Positions 6,609 to 13,118 of a DNA stretch of 13,118 bases are shown piece after piece. The notes under the pieces were generated by a model. The model saw only the letters and a list, made by a program, of their open reading frames with translations. It made no database searches and was not told the DNA's origin. Made by a program: the position numbers and the translations under genes. The stretch is from an uncultured Prevotella sp. (GTDB lineage Bacteria > Bacteroidota > Bacteroidia > Bacteroidales > Bacteroidaceae), in NCBI GenBank assembly GCA_934230685.1, contig CAKQFF010000038.1, positions 1 through 13,118 of the forward strand, given 5' to 3'. Every line of letters starts with the position of its first letter. Positions within the stretch are counted from its first letter, which is position 1.

Positions 6609-6929
6609 ATGACACAAGAAGAAAAGACAAAGATAGAAGAACGCATCGTGGACGTGCTGAAAACCGTCTACGACCCTGAGATACCAGTCAACATCTACGA
6701 CCTCGGACTCATCTACAAGATTGAGGTGAACGACGAGGGCAACGTAGACATCGACATGACCTTCACAGCACCATCGTGCCCCGCAGCCGACTTCATTCTT
6801 GAGGACGTGCGCCAGAAGGTAGACACTATTGAGGGAGTGAAGACATCGAACGTGAACCTCGTGTTCGAGCCAGAGTGGGACCAGAGCATGATGACCGAAG
6901 AGGCTCGTGTGGAATTAGGGTTCGACTAA
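6609..6929 (+). CDS. DUF59/MIP18-family Fe-S assembly protein (SufT-like)
   Basis: This small 106-residue protein consists of one DUF59 (MIP18/PaaD/SufT) domain. Motifs are VYDPEIPVNIYDLGLIYKI (20-38) and TFTAPSCPAADFI (51-63), where C57 is the conserved cysteine, followed by FEPEWDQSMMTEEARVELG (86-104). Family members assist Fe-S cluster maturation or delivery in the cytoplasm. It starts at ATG 6609; an upstream in-frame TTG at 6576 lies inside the promoter and is rejected. The lpxH gene follows after 28 nt with no visible promoter, suggesting an operon. No suf genes are in the window, so the link to that pathway rests on the family. Confidence 0.88.
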   Translation: MTQEEKTKIEERIVDVLKTVYDPEIPVNIYDLGLIYKIEVNDEGNVDIDMTFTAPSCPAADFILEDVRQKVDTIEGVKTSNVNLVFEPEWDQSMMTEEARVELGFD

Positions 6930-6957
6930 ACTCCAATTGTAAATTGACTTTAAGCTT

Positions 6958-7722
6958 ATGAAGAATGTATATTTCCTCTCCGATGCCCATCTCGGATCAT
7001 GGGCAATCGACCACAGCCGCACTCAAGAGAGGCGGCTTGTGAGATTTCTCGACTCGATAAAGACTAAGGCACGCGCCATATATCTGCTCGGCGACATGTT
7101 CGACTTCTGGAACGAGTGGCGGTATGTGGTGCCGAAAGGCTACACGCGCTTTCTCGGCAAACTGTCGGAGCTGACGGACATAGGAGTGGAAGTGCATTTC
7201 TTCACGGGCAACCACGACATTTGGACCTACGGCTATCTTGAGGAAGAGTGTGGACTTATTGTCCACACCAAACCCGAGACAGTGGAAATCTACGACCGAG
7301 TGTTCTACATAGCCCACGGCGACGGACTGGGCGACCCCGACCGCAAGTTCAAGTTCTTGAAGAGTGTGTTCCACAACCACACATGCCAACGCCTCTTCAA
7401 CTCCTTGCATCCACGCTGGGCTATGTGGTTCGGACTGTCATGGGCGAAACACTCACGACTGAAGCGTGCCGACGGCAAGGAGCCACCCTACATGGGCGAG
7501 AACCGCGAGCATCTTGTGCTCTATGCCAAGCAATACATGAAGACCCATCCCAATGTCGACTACTTCATGTTCGGCCACCGGCACATCGAGCTCGACCTCT
7601 TCCTCTCGAAGAAGACGCGCATCATGATACTCGGCGATTGGATTACGCAGTTCACCTATGCCGTGTTCGACGGCGAACACATGTTCCTTGAGGAATATGT
7701 GGAGGGTGAGAGCCAGCCATAA
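6958..7722 (+). CDS. lpxH: UDP-2,3-diacylglucosamine diphosphatase
   Basis: This is a 254-residue calcineurin-like metallophosphoesterase. It cleaves UDP-2,3-diacylglucosamine to lipid X (2,3-diacylglucosamine 1-phosphate) and UMP in lipid A synthesis, acting at the inner face of the cytoplasmic membrane. The dimetal motifs are all present: SDAHLG (D9, H11), GDMFDFW (G45-W51), GNHD (84-87), AHGDGLGDPD (119-128) and GHRH (206-209). The segment HPRWAMWFGLSWAKHSR (151-167) is the kind of aromatic/basic helical insert by which LpxH enzymes hold acyl chains. Length and motif order fit LpxH rather than the membrane-bound LpxI or LpxG types. It is embedded between a SufT-like gene (28 nt upstream) and RNase R (52 nt downstream), with no separate promoter seen. 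Confidence 0.88.
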   Translation: MKNVYFLSDAHLGSWAIDHSRTQERRLVRFLDSIKTKARAIYLLGDMFDFWNEWRYVVPKGYTRFLGKLSELTDIGVEVHFFTGNHDIWTYGYLEEECGLIVHTKPETVEIYDRVFYIAHGDGLGDPDRKFKFLKSVFHNHTCQRLFNSLHPRWAMWFGLSWAKHSRLKRADGKEPPYMGENREHLVLYAKQYMKTHPNVDYFMFGHRHIELDLFLSKKTRIMILGDWITQFTYAVFDGEHMFLEEYVEGESQP

Positions 7723-7774
7723 ACAAAGGCCGGCACGCAACAACATAATAATAAATCTAAAACCAAATACGACT

Positions 7775-9970
7775 ATGGGAAAAGGAAAAAAAGGCGGCAA
7801 ACGCATGACCAAGAAACAGCTTGCCCCGAAGCTTGAGGAGCTATTCACCTCGAATCCCGGCAAGACACTATCGTTTAAGGATATATTCCGCTCTCTGCAC
7901 CTCGACACTCATCCGCTGAAGATGCTTGCCATCGACATCATGGACGACATGGCGTGGGACGACTTCATCACCAAGGTGTCGGACAATTCCTACAAACTCA
8001 ACCTTCAGGGTCAGGTGCGCGAGGGAGTGTTCCAACGCAAAGCCAACGGCAAGAACACCATCATCCCCGACGACTCCGAGAAACCCATATTCGTTGCCGA
8101 GCGCAACTCAATGTGGGCTTTGACCGGCGACCATGTGCGCTATTCGTGCATGGCACGACGCAAGAACCATATCAACGAGGCGCAGGTGATTGAGATTCTG
8201 AAAAGAGCCAAGGACACTTTCGTGGGACGAATATCCATCGACCACGACCTTTGCACTCTTATCTCGCCAAGCAACGTGCTTGCCAACAGCATCATCATTC
8301 CACGACGCAAACTGAAAGGCGGCAAGGACGGCGACAACGCTGTGGTGAAGATTGTGGAATGGCCCGACCAGGACCACCGCAATATGATTGGTGAGGTGGT
8401 TGACGTGTTGGGTAAATCGGGCGACAACGACGTGGAGATGAACACTATCCTCGCACAATACGGCCTACCTTATAAATATCCCAAGAATGTGGAGGAGGCT
8501 GCCGAGAAGATTTCTGCCGAAATCACTCCCGAGGACTATGCCGAGCGCGAGGACTTCCGCGACACATTCACATGCACCATCGACCCGAAAGACGCCAAGG
8601 ACTTCGATGACGCTCTGTCTATAAAGAAGCTTAAGGACGGACTGTGGGAAGTAGGCGTTCACATTGCCGACGTTTCGCATTACGTCAAGGAAGGCTCCGT
8701 GATTGACAAGGAGGCTGTGAAACGAGCCACGAGTGTTTATCTTGTTGACCGCACAATACCAATGCTTCCTGAGCGTCTGTGCAACTTCATCTGCTCTCTG
8801 CGTCCTGACGAGGAGAAGTTGGCTTTCTCGGTTATCTTCAACCTCGACGACGACGCCAACGTCAAGGCCTACCGCATTGTGCACACTGTCATCAAGTCGA
8901 ACCGCCGCTATGCCTACGAGGAAGTGCAGCAGTTGCTTGAGGACAACGGTGTGGTTGACGGTAAGGGCGAGCCTGCACCTAAAGCTCCCAAGGAGGGATA
9001 TAAAGGCGAGAACGCCGACAACCTGATTCAGCTCGACCGACTTGCCAAGAAGCTTCGCGCCGCACGCTTCAAAAACGGATCTGTGAAGTTCGACCGTGAG
9101 GAACTGCACTTTGATGTCGACGAGAAAGGCAAACCTATACGCTGCTACTTCAAGCGTTCGAAGGATGCCAACAAGCTCATCGAGGAGTTCATGCTTCTTG
9201 CCAACAAGACAGTAGCAGAATCAGTGGGCAAGGTAGCAAAGGGCAAGAAGCCAAAGACCCTACCCTATCGTGTGCACGACAATCCCGACCCTACAAAGCT
9301 CGAGACACTCAGAGAGTTTGTTGTGAAGTTTGGCTACAAGATGAAGACCGACGGCACAAAGGGCGCTCTCGCCCGTTCGCTCAACAACCTTATGTCCGAC
9401 TGCGAGGGCAAGCGCGAGCAGAACCTCATTCAGACTGTTGCACTCAGAGCAATGATGAAAGCGAAATACTCCATCCACAACATCGGACACTTCGGCTTGG
9501 CATTCGACTACTACACCCACTTCACTTCGCCAATCCGACGCTATCCCGACACTATGGTTCACCGTCTTATCACTCGCTACCAGCAGGGTGGACGCTCAGC
9601 CAACAAGGAACACTACGAGGAATTGTGCGAGCATTCGTCTGAAATGGAGCAGATAGCTGCCAATGCCGAGCGCGACTCTATAAAGTATAAGGCTGTGGAG
9701 TTTATGTCCGAAAGAATAGGCAATGTGTACGAGGCGCATATCTCGGGCATCCAGTCCTACGGCATCTACTGCGAGATTGACGAGAACCACTGCGAAGGTC
9801 TTGTGCCAATGCGCGACCTCGACGACGACTACTACGACTTCGACGAGCGCAACTACTGTCTCGTTGGCCGTCGACATCACCACAAGTATCAGCTTGGCGA
9901 TCCTATAAAGATTAAGGTTGCCCAGGCTAATCTCGAAAAGAAGCAGCTTGACTTCACACTTGCCGATTAA
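7775..9970 (+). CDS. rnr: Ribonuclease R (RNB-family 3'-5' exoribonuclease)
   Basis: This hydrolytic 3'-to-5' exoribonuclease of 731 residues degrades structured RNA in the cytoplasm. The N-terminus is Lys/Gly-rich (1-18), followed by a winged-helix-like region (about 18-80) and OB/cold-shock domains (about 83-230). The RNB domain spans about 255-595. Its signature IDPKDAKDFDDAL (269-281) supplies metal ligands D270, D276, D278 and D279. The block GVHIADVSHYV (294-304) and FTSPIRRYPD (583-592) are also diagnostic. An S1 domain (about 648-729) opens with IGNVYEAHISGIQSYGIYCE and ends the protein, so the basic C-terminal tail of E. coli RNase R is missing. The upstream ATG at 7658 lies within lpxH and would add 39 low-quality residues; ATG 7775 is preferred. 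It is probably transcribed with lpxH. Confidence 0.95.
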   Translation: MGKGKKGGKRMTKKQLAPKLEELFTSNPGKTLSFKDIFRSLHLDTHPLKMLAIDIMDDMAWDDFITKVSDNSYKLNLQGQVREGVFQRKANGKNTIIPDDSEKPIFVAERNSMWALTGDHVRYSCMARRKNHINEAQVIEILKRAKDTFVGRISIDHDLCTLISPSNVLANSIIIPRRKLKGGKDGDNAVVKIVEWPDQDHRNMIGEVVDVLGKSGDNDVEMNTILAQYGLPYKYPKNVEEAAEKISAEITPEDYAEREDFRDTFTCTIDPKDAKDFDDALSIKKLKDGLWEVGVHIADVSHYVKEGSVIDKEAVKRATSVYLVDRTIPMLPERLCNFICSLRPDEEKLAFSVIFNLDDDANVKAYRIVHTVIKSNRRYAYEEVQQLLEDNGVVDGKGEPAPKAPKEGYKGENADNLIQLDRLAKKLRAARFKNGSVKFDREELHFDVDEKGKPIRCYFKRSKDANKLIEEFMLLANKTVAESVGKVAKGKKPKTLPYRVHDNPDPTKLETLREFVVKFGYKMKTDGTKGALARSLNNLMSDCEGKREQNLIQTVALRAMMKAKYSIHNIGHFGLAFDYYTHFTSPIRRYPDTMVHRLITRYQQGGRSANKEHYEELCEHSSEMEQIAANAERDSIKYKAVEFMSERIGNVYEAHISGIQSYGIYCEIDENHCEGLVPMRDLDDDYYDFDERNYCLVGRRHHHKYQLGDPIKIKVAQANLEKKQLDFTLAD

Positions 9971-9974
9971 AAGT

Positions 9975-10033
9975 AAAAAAGTTCTTCCGATATATGGAAT
10001 TTGCACAAATCCACATATCGGAAGAACTTTTTT
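9975..10033. terminator. Bidirectional intrinsic terminator, 19-bp perfect stem
   Basis: The arm 9975-9993 (six A residues, then GTTCTTCCGATAT) pairs perfectly with 10015-10033 (ATATCGGAAGAAC, then six T residues). Three more pairs (TGG/CCA) follow a 1-nt mismatch at the top. A-run and T-run flank both sides. It sits between the stop codons of the convergent rnr (9970) and esterase (10064) genes, so it should terminate both. Confidence 0.92.
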
Positions 10034-10063
10034 ATTGGCTGTATGATTTATAATTAACAATTA

Positions 10064-10888
10064 TCAGAAGCTCTCCAGCCACGCTCTCAAGTCCATGAGC
10101 ATTTCAAGATGATACTGGAAAGACGTGCGCATGCCATATCCATGACCGCCATCAGGATAAACATGCAGAGCAGCCGGAACATCATGGCGATAAAGCTCAA
10201 TGTAGTAGTTCACGCCATTGATAGGCAGCACAGTGTGGTCGTCGTCAGAGAGGAAGATGCAGGCACGTGGAGTGACACGCGACACCTGAAGGTCGGAGCA
10301 ATACTTCTGTTCCTCCTTCTTGCTGGCATTCTTGCCAAGCAGATTATCGTGAGAGCCTTGATGAGTATAGCCCTGCATCATTGTTATGACGGGATAGAAC
10401 AATATCTGGAAATTAGGCTTAGCGTCGCCCTTCGACTGTGTGGCTATTGTAGAGGCAAGGTGTCCGCCAGCCGAGAAACCCATGATACCAATGTTCTGCT
10501 CATTGATATGCCAATTGGCAGCATTGCGGCGCACAATGCGCATAGCCTCCTCGGCATCGCTAATAGGCACCTTGACATTGCCATTGGGCATACGGTAGTG
10601 CAGGACGATAGTGGCAATGCCCATCTTGTTGAAGAAAGGAGCCCAGTCGGTGCCTTCATGCTGCATGGCAAGATGCTCGTAGCCGCCACCCGGACAAATG
10701 ACAATGGCGCGACCCGTGGCACGACGCCCCTCAGGCAGAAAAACCTTAATGTAGGCAGTGTCCTGCAATCCGTTCTTTTCAGGAGCTTTTCTATCCCACA
10801 CATTAACACTAAACGACTTTTGCGCAAACGACGGTACTGCCACCAAAACAAACAGCAGCAGAGAGAAAATGTACTTTAAGACTTTCAT
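10064..10888 (-). CDS. Secreted alpha/beta-hydrolase esterase (acetyl-xylan-esterase-like)
   Basis: This exported serine esterase of 274 residues has the BD-FAE/acetylesterase type alpha/beta-hydrolase fold. The signal peptide covers residues 1-22 (SFA|QK). CPGGGYEHLA (65-74) is the oxyanion-hole element, the counterpart of HGGG. GFSAGGHLA (137-145) carries nucleophile S139. SDDDHTVLP (214-222) supplies the acid and GGHGYG (247-252) contains H249. The full triad is therefore intact. Relatives remove acetyl or feruloyl groups from plant or other polysaccharides; the substrate here is unknown. It converges with rnr across a shared terminator. It is divergent from the sialate O-acetylesterase-like gene with only 101 nt between the two ATGs, which suggests linked expression of two esterases. 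Confidence 0.88.
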   Translation of the reverse strand: MKVLKYIFSLLLFVLVAVPSFAQKSFSVNVWDRKAPEKNGLQDTAYIKVFLPEGRRATGRAIVICPGGGYEHLAMQHEGTDWAPFFNKMGIATIVLHYRMPNGNVKVPISDAEEAMRIVRRNAANWHINEQNIGIMGFSAGGHLASTIATQSKGDAKPNFQILFYPVITMMQGYTHQGSHDNLLGKNASKKEEQKYCSDLQVSRVTPRACIFLSDDDHTVLPINGVNYYIELYRHDVPAALHVYPDGGHGYGMRTSFQYHLEMLMDLRAWLESF

Positions 10889-10934
10889 TTATGAATATTT
10901 TTTTGAATTTTTATTGCTAATATAGACATATTAC

Positions 10935-10965
10935 TTGCAAAGATAACCATTTTTTCGTAATATTG
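10935..10965 (+). promoter_or_regulatory. Promoter of the SGNH esterase gene
   Basis: TTG (10935-10937) is followed by 20 nt and TAATATTG (10958-10965), one mismatch from TAnnTTTG, then CA. The ATG at 10990 gives a leader of about 17 nt. The spacer contains the -7 element of the opposite promoter (10945-10938), so the two cannot be occupied at once. Confidence 0.5.
10938..10945 (-). promoter_or_regulatory. -7 element of the alpha/beta-hydrolase gene
   Basis: The minus strand reads TATCTTTG followed by CAAG, an exact TAnnTTTG match, 50 nt upstream of the ATG at 10888. The region 19-21 nt upstream has no clear TTTG. Confidence 0.55.
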
Positions 10966-10989
10966 CAGTCGTTTTTAAACATCCATATT

Positions 10990-12414
10990 ATGCGTAAACA
11001 TATTTTCATTCTTTCGCTTGCCTGCGTGGCAACATTATGCGCAAATGCCAAGGTGCGTCTGCATCATCTCATATCCGACAATATGGTGGTGCAAAGCAAT
11101 TCCGACGTAAGACTTTGGGGATGGGCTGCACCAGGAAAGAAGGTGAGAGTTACTACATCGTGGAGCGACCAAACTTACAGCTGCCTGTCAGGAAAAGACG
11201 GTGCTTGGGAAGTGCGTGTGCATACACCCAAAGCTGGTTATACACCATTGACAATTAAGTTCAGCGACGGAGAGGAAACTACAATAAGCAATGTTCTTTC
11301 AGGCGAGGTGTGGGTATGTGCCGGACAGTCGAACATGGAGATGCCGGTACATGGTTTTGACGGTTGCCCAGTGGAAGGCTACAACAATGTAGTGGTCGAC
11401 GCTCGCAGTCATAGTGGCGTGCGCTACGCCAAGATACCAGCCACAATGTCGATGAAACCTCAGCAGGATGCCAACGTCAAGTGGCAGGTCGTATCACCTG
11501 AGACAGTAGGTAACACGTCTGCCACAGGTTATTTTTTCGGCAGAATGCTGGAACAGACACTTGGAGTGCCCGTCGGACTGATTGAAGCCAACAAGGGTGG
11601 CTCGCGTGTGGAGTCGTGGCTCGACTACGACAATCTGAAGAAAAACACCGATGAAAAACTCGATTCCACATCCATATACAACGTCAAAACCGACTATTAT
11701 CGTCAGCTTGTATGGGGCAACGGCACTTTTTCGCCCATACAGAAATACACTGTCAAGGGCATCATCTATTATCAAGGATGCTCAAACGTGGGCTACCACA
11801 CCGACGACTATGCCCGCCGACTCGGCATACTTGTGGAGCAATGGCGCAAGGCATTCGGTTGTGGCGAGATACCATTCTACTTTGTCGAGATAGCACCTTA
11901 TTGGTATGACAATGCCAATGGTACAGATGCCGCCCTTCTGCGCGAACAGCAATATATAGCCTCAACAAAGATTAAGAATTGCGGACTTATAGGCAACAAC
12001 GACGGTGCCTACAAGTGGGAGATGAAACAAATCCACCCCTCACAAAAGCGCAAAGTGGGCGAACGCCTTGCCTTCTATGCCCTATCCGAAACCTACGGCA
12101 TAAAGGGCCTCATCTACAAGAACCCGTCGTTCGACAATATCACCGTGAACGGCAGTGAGGTATGCGTGAAACTCCGCAACACTGACCATGGAATATATCC
12201 GCTCTACGGCATTGAGGGATTCGAGATAGCCGGCACAGACGGCAAGTTATATCCCGCCGCCGCACGCTACGACTGGCACGACGGCATCATTTTGTCATCA
12301 CCCAATGTGCATAAGCCGGTGGAAGTGTGCTACTGTTTCAAGAACTTCCAACTCGGCACAGCACGCAACCAAGGCGGCTTGCCTTTGCTGCCATTCAGGG
12401 CTAAGATTAAATAA
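10990..12414 (+). CDS. Sialate O-acetylesterase-like SGNH esterase, secreted
   Basis: This exported esterase of 474 residues belongs to the SASA/DUF303 SGNH group, whose members remove O-acetyl groups from sialic acids or other sugars. The signal peptide covers residues 1-20 (ANA|KV). A beta-sandwich region (about 21-105, including SDNMVVQS and GWAAPG) precedes the SGNH core. VWVCAGQSNMEMP (107-119) holds the nucleophile S114. ANKGGSRVESW (200-210) gives the glycine block, YYQGCSNVG (260-268) the Asn block, and QIHPSQKRKVGERLA (347-361) contains catalytic H349. As I recall the family, block V usually reads DxHP; here Q347 occupies the Asp position, and C264 replaces a common Glu in the QGES motif. 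The enzyme may rely on a Ser-His dyad. An in-frame TTG at 10963 lies within the promoter, so ATG 10990 is chosen. The NUDIX gene follows after 51 nt. Confidence 0.87.
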   Translation: MRKHIFILSLACVATLCANAKVRLHHLISDNMVVQSNSDVRLWGWAAPGKKVRVTTSWSDQTYSCLSGKDGAWEVRVHTPKAGYTPLTIKFSDGEETTISNVLSGEVWVCAGQSNMEMPVHGFDGCPVEGYNNVVVDARSHSGVRYAKIPATMSMKPQQDANVKWQVVSPETVGNTSATGYFFGRMLEQTLGVPVGLIEANKGGSRVESWLDYDNLKKNTDEKLDSTSIYNVKTDYYRQLVWGNGTFSPIQKYTVKGIIYYQGCSNVGYHTDDYARRLGILVEQWRKAFGCGEIPFYFVEIAPYWYDNANGTDAALLREQQYIASTKIKNCGLIGNNDGAYKWEMKQIHPSQKRKVGERLAFYALSETYGIKGLIYKNPSFDNITVNGSEVCVKLRNTDHGIYPLYGIEGFEIAGTDGKLYPAAARYDWHDGIILSSPNVHKPVEVCYCFKNFQLGTARNQGGLPLLPFRAKIK

Positions 12415-12465
12415 CAAGTAAGATTTCAGGAAAAACGTAATTGTTCATTACAAAATTCACATAAC

Positions 12466-13026
12466 ATGCATCCATTAGAAAAATTCGAGTACTGCCCTAA
12501 GTGCGGCAGCCACCACTTTGTAGCCAACGGCGCTACAAGTAAGAAATGTGAGAATTGTGGCTTCGAGTATTTTATGAACCCAAGTGCCTCCAACGTGGCA
12601 ATCATCAAGAATGCCAAAGGCGAGATTCTCGTTGAGCGTCGCAAGCAGGAGCCAGCCAAAGGCACTCTCGATTTGCCGGGAGGTTTCACCCAGATAGGCG
12701 AGACATCAGAAGAGGGACTTGCACGCGAGGTGATGGAAGAGACAGGACTGAAGGTGACAGATGCAAAATATCTCTTCTCCCTGCCCAACATCTACCGCTA
12801 CAGTGGCATCGACATCCACACTCTCGACATGTTCTATCTCTGCGAAGTGGAAGACGACAGCGTTGTGGCAGCCGGCGACGATGCAGCCGACTGCATGTGG
12901 CTTAATCCCGACGACATTCACACCGAGCAGTTCGGTCTGCGCTCAGTACGTTGGGGACTCATCAAGTTTCTTGAGCGTCAAGACAGATTTACGTCGGCTG
13001 AAGAGGCGCAGGCTAAAAGAGTATAA
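12466..13026 (+). CDS. NUDIX hydrolase with N-terminal zinc ribbon
   Basis: This cytoplasmic NUDIX pyrophosphohydrolase has 186 residues. Residues 8-33 form a zinc ribbon with two CxxC pairs (C10/C13 and C28/C31). The NUDIX box runs from G73 to about L95 (GFTQIGE, then AREVMEETGL), matching GX5EX7REUXEEXGU in full; E88, E91 and E92 are expected metal ligands. The layout recalls NADH pyrophosphatase (NudC), but the protein is shorter than NudC and I do not see its SQPWPFPxS motif, so the substrate is open (NAD(H), ADP-ribose or another nucleoside diphosphate derivative). It lies 51 nt after the SGNH esterase gene with no clear promoter between, so the two may be co-transcribed, although their roles look unrelated. 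Confidence 0.88.
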   Translation: MHPLEKFEYCPKCGSHHFVANGATSKKCENCGFEYFMNPSASNVAIIKNAKGEILVERRKQEPAKGTLDLPGGFTQIGETSEEGLAREVMEETGLKVTDAKYLFSLPNIYRYSGIDIHTLDMFYLCEVEDDSVVAAGDDAADCMWLNPDDIHTEQFGLRSVRWGLIKFLERQDRFTSAEEAQAKRV

Positions 13027-13044
13027 TATAATAATGTAAAAAAG

Positions 13045-13059
13045 GAGGGCGTGTCAAAA
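13045..13059 (+). repeat. GAGGGCGTGTCAAAA element, second copy of a 3'-flank motif
   Basis: This 15-mer, 19 nt after the NUDIX stop, matches 13 of 15 positions of GAGGGTGTTTCAAAA on the minus strand at 3111-3097, which lies downstream of the OmpA-family stop. Both are in the sense orientation of the gene they follow. From memory, GGGTGTGTCAAAA-like strings are common in Bacteroidales intergenic DNA; this needs a search. Confidence 0.5.
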
Positions 13060-13080
13060 CTCCCAATATAAAAAACAAGA

Positions 13081-13118
13081 AACTCGTTGTACGTTCTTGT
13101 GTGGATGTACAACGAGTT
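13081..13118 (+). terminator. 12-bp hairpin cut by the window edge, probable NUDIX-gene terminator
   Basis: AACTCGTTGTAC (13081-13092) pairs perfectly with GTACAACGAGTT (13107-13118) around a 14-nt loop. The 3' flank lies beyond the window, so a T-tract cannot be seen. It is preceded by an A-rich stretch (13066-13075), as expected for a terminator that works in both directions. A competing 7-bp stem, ACAAGAA (13075-13081) with TTCTTGT (13094-13100), overlaps it. Confidence 0.55.

Noticed and set aside
7658..7774. Upstream ATG extension of RNase R into lpxH
   Set aside because: The 39 extra residues overlap the lpxH frame and lack family similarity; ATG 7775 gives the expected Lys-rich N-terminus.
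8465..9109. 214-codon minus-strand open frame inside rnr
   Set aside because: It lies fully antisense to the conserved RNB domain, has no family motif, and is explained by the codon bias of the opposite strand.
10109..10879. 256-codon plus-strand open frame opposite the alpha/beta-hydrolase
   Set aside because: The minus strand encodes a complete esterase with signal peptide and triad; the plus frame has no motif.
1..13118. Defence system, prophage or transposon
   Set aside because: No nuclease/helicase defence cassette, integrase, transposase or phage structural gene is visible; all complete genes have ordinary metabolic, envelope or glycan-related assignments.

Overview
The window looks like a chromosomal segment of a Bacteroidota (Bacteroidales) bacterium, most likely a Prevotella-type gut or oral commensal. 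The evidence is the gene content (GH92 and GH16 secreted glycosidases, a serine-type sulfatase, a SufT-like DUF59 protein, LpxH) and the expression signals. Several genes are preceded by the Bacteroidota sigma-factor -7 element TAnnTTTG. Starts follow A-rich leaders with no Shine-Dalgarno sequence. The genus is inference from general resemblance, not from a search.

Layout. A probable CDS 3' end lies at 1-114. A secreted GH16 endo-glycanase (266-1048, +) converges on a secreted sulfatase (1491-3029, -). The 442 bp between them holds a long hairpin and an unusual cluster of 11-bp and 22-bp tandem repeats that are partly complementary to each other. Upstream of the sulfatase on the same strand is an OmpA-family lipoprotein (3174-4028, -). 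Its apparent intrinsic terminator lies just before the sulfatase start. A secreted GH92 alpha-mannosidase (4263-6524, +) is divergent from the lipoprotein and has a full-consensus promoter. Next comes a probable housekeeping operon: SufT-like DUF59 protein (6609-6929), LpxH (6958-7722) and RNase R (7775-9970), closed by a 19-bp perfect bidirectional terminator. A secreted alpha/beta-hydrolase esterase (10064-10888, -) and a sialate O-acetylesterase-like SGNH esterase (10990-12414, +) are divergent, with overlapping promoters. A zinc-ribbon NUDIX hydrolase (12466-13026, +) follows the SGNH esterase, and a hairpin is cut by the right edge.

How the genes fit together. Five exported enzymes (GH16, sulfatase, GH92, two esterases) would suit trimming of decorated glycans. 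The mix of mannosidase, sulfatase and sialate O-acetylesterase-like protein hints at host mucin or N-glycan material, but this is inference. No SusC/SusD pair, sigma/anti-sigma pair or hybrid two-component regulator is present, so this is not a canonical polysaccharide utilization locus. The central genes serve Fe-S assembly, lipid A synthesis and RNA decay. I see no tRNA, rRNA, CRISPR array, transposase, phage gene or recognizable defence system. The most unexplained DNA is the 1269-1392 repeat cluster.
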